DNA from: Thalassotalea sediminis
GTDB taxonomy: Bacteria > Pseudomonadota > Gammaproteobacteria > Enterobacterales > Alteromonadaceae
NCBI RefSeq assembly: GCF_030295915.1
Contig: NZ_AP027361.1
Location: forward strand, 2,108,001-2,172,000
Direction: 5' to 3'
DNA: 64,000 nt
The position numbers were made by a program, and so were the translations under genes. The notes beneath the pieces were generated by a model that was not told the origin of the DNA, made no database searches, and was given only the letters and a program-made list of their open reading frames with translations. This document shows positions 62,231-64,000 of the stretch, one piece after another; position 1 is the stretch's first letter, and every line of letters begins with the position of its first letter.

Positions 62231-63256
62231 CTAGTTATCTAATGAAGCGTCTATTTCGACAATCGTTCTTGCCGTTACTGTGCCATCTATATATGCACTA
62301 AACGCTGTTTCTAATTCTTTAAATGGTATAGTTCTAGGCGCAATGAGCTCAAGTTGAGTAGGCTTTAGATCAGTTGCTATTCGTTGCCATGCTTTATCAC
62401 GCACTGAAAACGGCATTTCAATTGAATTTATACCAAGTAAGCTTACTCCACGAAGAATGAAAGGCATTACTGTTGTATCGAGTTTAAACCCTGCTGCTAA
62501 CCCTACAGATGCTATATTTCCCCACGGCACAACAGTTTTCGTCAGCCATGAAAGCGTTTCATCACCGAGATTATCCACGGCTCCTCCCCAAATAGCTTTT
62601 TCTAAAGGTCGTTTACCCATCTCTACTTCATGACGATCTACAATTTCACTCGCGCCTAACTTGGTTAGGTAATCATATTGGTCTGGTTTTCCCGTTAAAG
62701 CTGCAACGCGATAGCCGATATTTGAAAGCATATTAATGGCAAAACTGCCAACACCTCCTGTTGCACCTGTAACTAATATTGTGCCACGTTCTGGTATTTG
62801 GCCATTGTCTTCCATTCGTTGAACAGCGATTGCCGCCGTATAGCCTGCGGTACCCAATGCCATTGCATCTTTTAGCGTTAAACCTTGTGGTAAAGTTACA
62901 ACTGAGTCTGCTTTAACACGAGCAAACTCACTATAACCGCCATCATAGACTTCAGATAATTGCGCCCCACAAACGAGCACCTTATCTCCTGAAGAAAAAC
63001 GATGATCAGCGGAACTCACAATAACACCTGATAAATCAATGCCGCCAACAAGTGGATAAGTACGTAATATCTGTCCTTTACCTGTAGCCGCTAATGCATC
63101 TTTATAATTAATGTCAGAGTAAGCTACTTTTATCACTACTTCGCCATCAGTTAGATCCGATAACGTAATTTGTTCAAAGCCACTACGAATAGACTTATCT
63201 TCATTTCGATGAATACGAAATGCAGTAAATTTTTCAGGTACATTTAGTTCAGCCAT
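62231..63256 (-). CDS. acuI: acryloyl-CoA reductase family protein (AcuI/YhdH)
   Basis: Zinc-independent MDR-family reductase of the YhdH/YhfP group; AcuI reduces acryloyl-CoA to propionyl-CoA. 341 residues from the ATG at 63256, which has AGGAG 5 bases upstream; the longer frame to 63313 lacks a site. Motifs: YSDINYKDALAATG, PLVGGIDLSGVI, the NADPH loop VTGATGGVGS. In this locus it would make propionyl-CoA, consistent with the mutase upstream. AcuI is also used for DMSP-derived acrylate in marine bacteria; no dmd or ddd gene is in the window. Confidence 0.85.
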   Translation of the reverse strand: MAELNVPEKFTAFRIHRNEDKSIRSGFEQITLSDLTDGEVVIKVAYSDINYKDALAATGKGQILRTYPLVGGIDLSGVIVSSADHRFSSGDKVLVCGAQLSEVYDGGYSEFARVKADSVVTLPQGLTLKDAMALGTAGYTAAIAVQRMEDNGQIPERGTILVTGATGGVGSFAINMLSNIGYRVAALTGKPDQYDYLTKLGASEIVDRHEVEMGKRPLEKAIWGGAVDNLGDETLSWLTKTVVPWGNIASVGLAAGFKLDTTVMPFILRGVSLLGINSIEMPFSVRDKAWQRIATDLKPTQLELIAPRTIPFKELETAFSAYIDGTVTARTIVEIDASLDN

Positions 63257-63375
63257 TATTGCTCCTTGAATTGTTCTCATTAATTTGAGGCTATTGCGTA
63301 AAGCTACACTCAACTACACGACTTTAGTCCTTGGAGATATCGCAATAAGTATTGTTACCTATTGCGATAAACAAA

Positions 63376-64000
63376 CTACATATTTCGACGGTATTGACCA
63401 CCAACATCAAATAGAGCATTAACAATCTGCCCAAGAGAACAAACTTTACAGGCACTCATCATGTGTTCAAATAGATTTTCATGTTTAATTGCCGCCTCTT
63501 GTAATACCGATAGATCCTTACTCGCTTTCTCTGCATTCGCAGTATGTAGATTTGCTAACATATCAATTTGATAGTTTTTCTCTTCTTCTGTTGCTCGAAT
63601 AACTTCTGCAGGGATCACTGTCGGTGAACCTTTTGAGCTTAAGAAAGTGTTTACGCCAATAATGGGGTACTCTCCTGTATGTTTTAAATTTTCGTAGTAC
63701 AAGCTTTCTTCTTGAATTTTACTACGTTGATACATTGTTTCCATTGCACCTAATACACCACCACGCTCAGTGATGCGATCAAACTCAGTTAATACCGCCT
63801 CTTCAACTAAGTCCGTCAGCTCTTCAATAATAAATGAACCTTGAATGGGGTTTTCATTTTTTGCTAACCCTAGTTCACGGTTAATAATTAGTTGAATAGC
63901 CATTGCACGACGAACACTGTCTTCCGTTGGTGTTGTGATCGCTTCATCATAAGCATTAGTGTGTAGAGAGTTACAGTTATCATAAATAGCGTATAATGCC
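63376..64000 (-). CDS. icmF: acyl-CoA mutase, IcmF type (C-terminal part; 5' end outside window)
   Basis: I extended the frame to the right edge: it stays open, reading [20 protein letters not shown] just inside the window edge and then [20 protein letters not shown], so the apparent ATG at 63903 is internal. The sequence [33 protein letters not shown] and [16 protein letters not shown] is that of the B12-dependent mutase catalytic domain in the fused isobutyryl-CoA mutase IcmF, which also contains a G-protein chaperone domain (not in view). Plain methylmalonyl-CoA mutase is the alternative. Upstream of acuI and SDR on the same strand. Confidence 0.85.
   Translation of the reverse strand, partial: ALYAIYDNCNSLHTNAYDEAITTPTEDSVRRAMAIQLIINRELGLAKNENPIQGSFIIEELTDLVEEAVLTEFDRITERGGVLGAMETMYQRSKIQEESLYYENLKHTGEYPIIGVNTFLSSKGSPTVIPAEVIRATEEEKNYQIDMLANLHTANAEKASKDLSVLQEAAIKHENLFEHMMSACKVCSLGQIVNALFDVGGQYRRNM

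Noticed and set aside
63376..63903. A complete 175-residue gene starting at 63903
   Set aside because: The frame continues to the window edge with mutase-family sequence, so this is the C-terminal part of a longer gene.

Overview
The window is chromosomal DNA of a low-GC marine gammaproteobacterium. Gene order and protein character point to Alteromonadales, most likely Colwelliaceae (Colwellia or Thalassotalea type); this is inference from smc-zipA-ligA with divergent cysZ, yfbV-ackA-pta, yffB-dapE, gmhB next to an rRNA operon, and the Ile/Ala tRNA pair in the rRNA spacer. Nearly everything reads as intact host DNA: no transposase, integrase, prophage or CRISPR array is visible.

Layout. 1-721 is the 5' part of aroG on the minus strand. 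915-10851 is a nucleoside-scavenging island: adenosine deaminase, an XapX-domain membrane protein, purine nucleoside phosphorylase, a TonB-dependent receptor, phosphopentomutase, then udk-nupC-deoC-tdk-upp. Together these could bring nucleosides across the outer (TonB receptor) and inner (NupC) membranes, phosphorolyse them, burn the deoxyribose through DeoB/DeoC and recycle the bases. 10929-20611 is housekeeping: a CheZ-like orphan, xthA-rlmA, yfbV, ackA-pta, an ACT protein, yffB-dapE, an M15 peptidase and small membrane proteins. 20755-30953 holds an M48 lipoprotein protease, a secreted 2H-phosphoesterase-like protein, smc-zipA-ligA-DUF3392 and cysZ. 30983-40549 has an S9 peptidase, ygiQ, a lipoprotein, two CPBP membrane proteases and the ABC-F ATPase gene ybiT. 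40589-49681 has a solute-binding protein, a LytTR membrane regulator divergent from DUF2141-carotenoid oxygenase, a GFA protein, a DEAD-box helicase, an NTF2-like protein and a penicillin acylase family enzyme. gltX follows.

51547-52481 is the most unusual stretch: three tRNA-Val(TAC) genes behind a consensus promoter, followed by six tandem units of about 100 bp, each ending in the 3' end of the same tRNA and in register with the tRNA genes. It resembles in architecture the tyrT/rtT repeats of Escherichia coli, but on a different tRNA. rsuA and two exbD paralogues without exbB follow.

54804-60786 is a complete rRNA operon on the minus strand (two tandem promoters, boxA, 16S, tRNA-Ala, tRNA-Ile, 23S, 5S, terminator). 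Beyond the 5S terminator lies a second 5S-like slot: a 111-nt highly structured sequence that shares the 5S 3' tail and has its own terminator. 60842-64000 is gmhB and a minus-strand acyl-CoA set (3' end of an IcmF-type mutase gene, acuI, SDR).

The items I would look at first are the tRNA-Val-derived repeat array, the structured element in the 5S slot, and ybiT, whose only usable start seems to be AUU and whose promoter plus first codons are duplicated about 1 kb upstream, flanking a CPBP protease gene.
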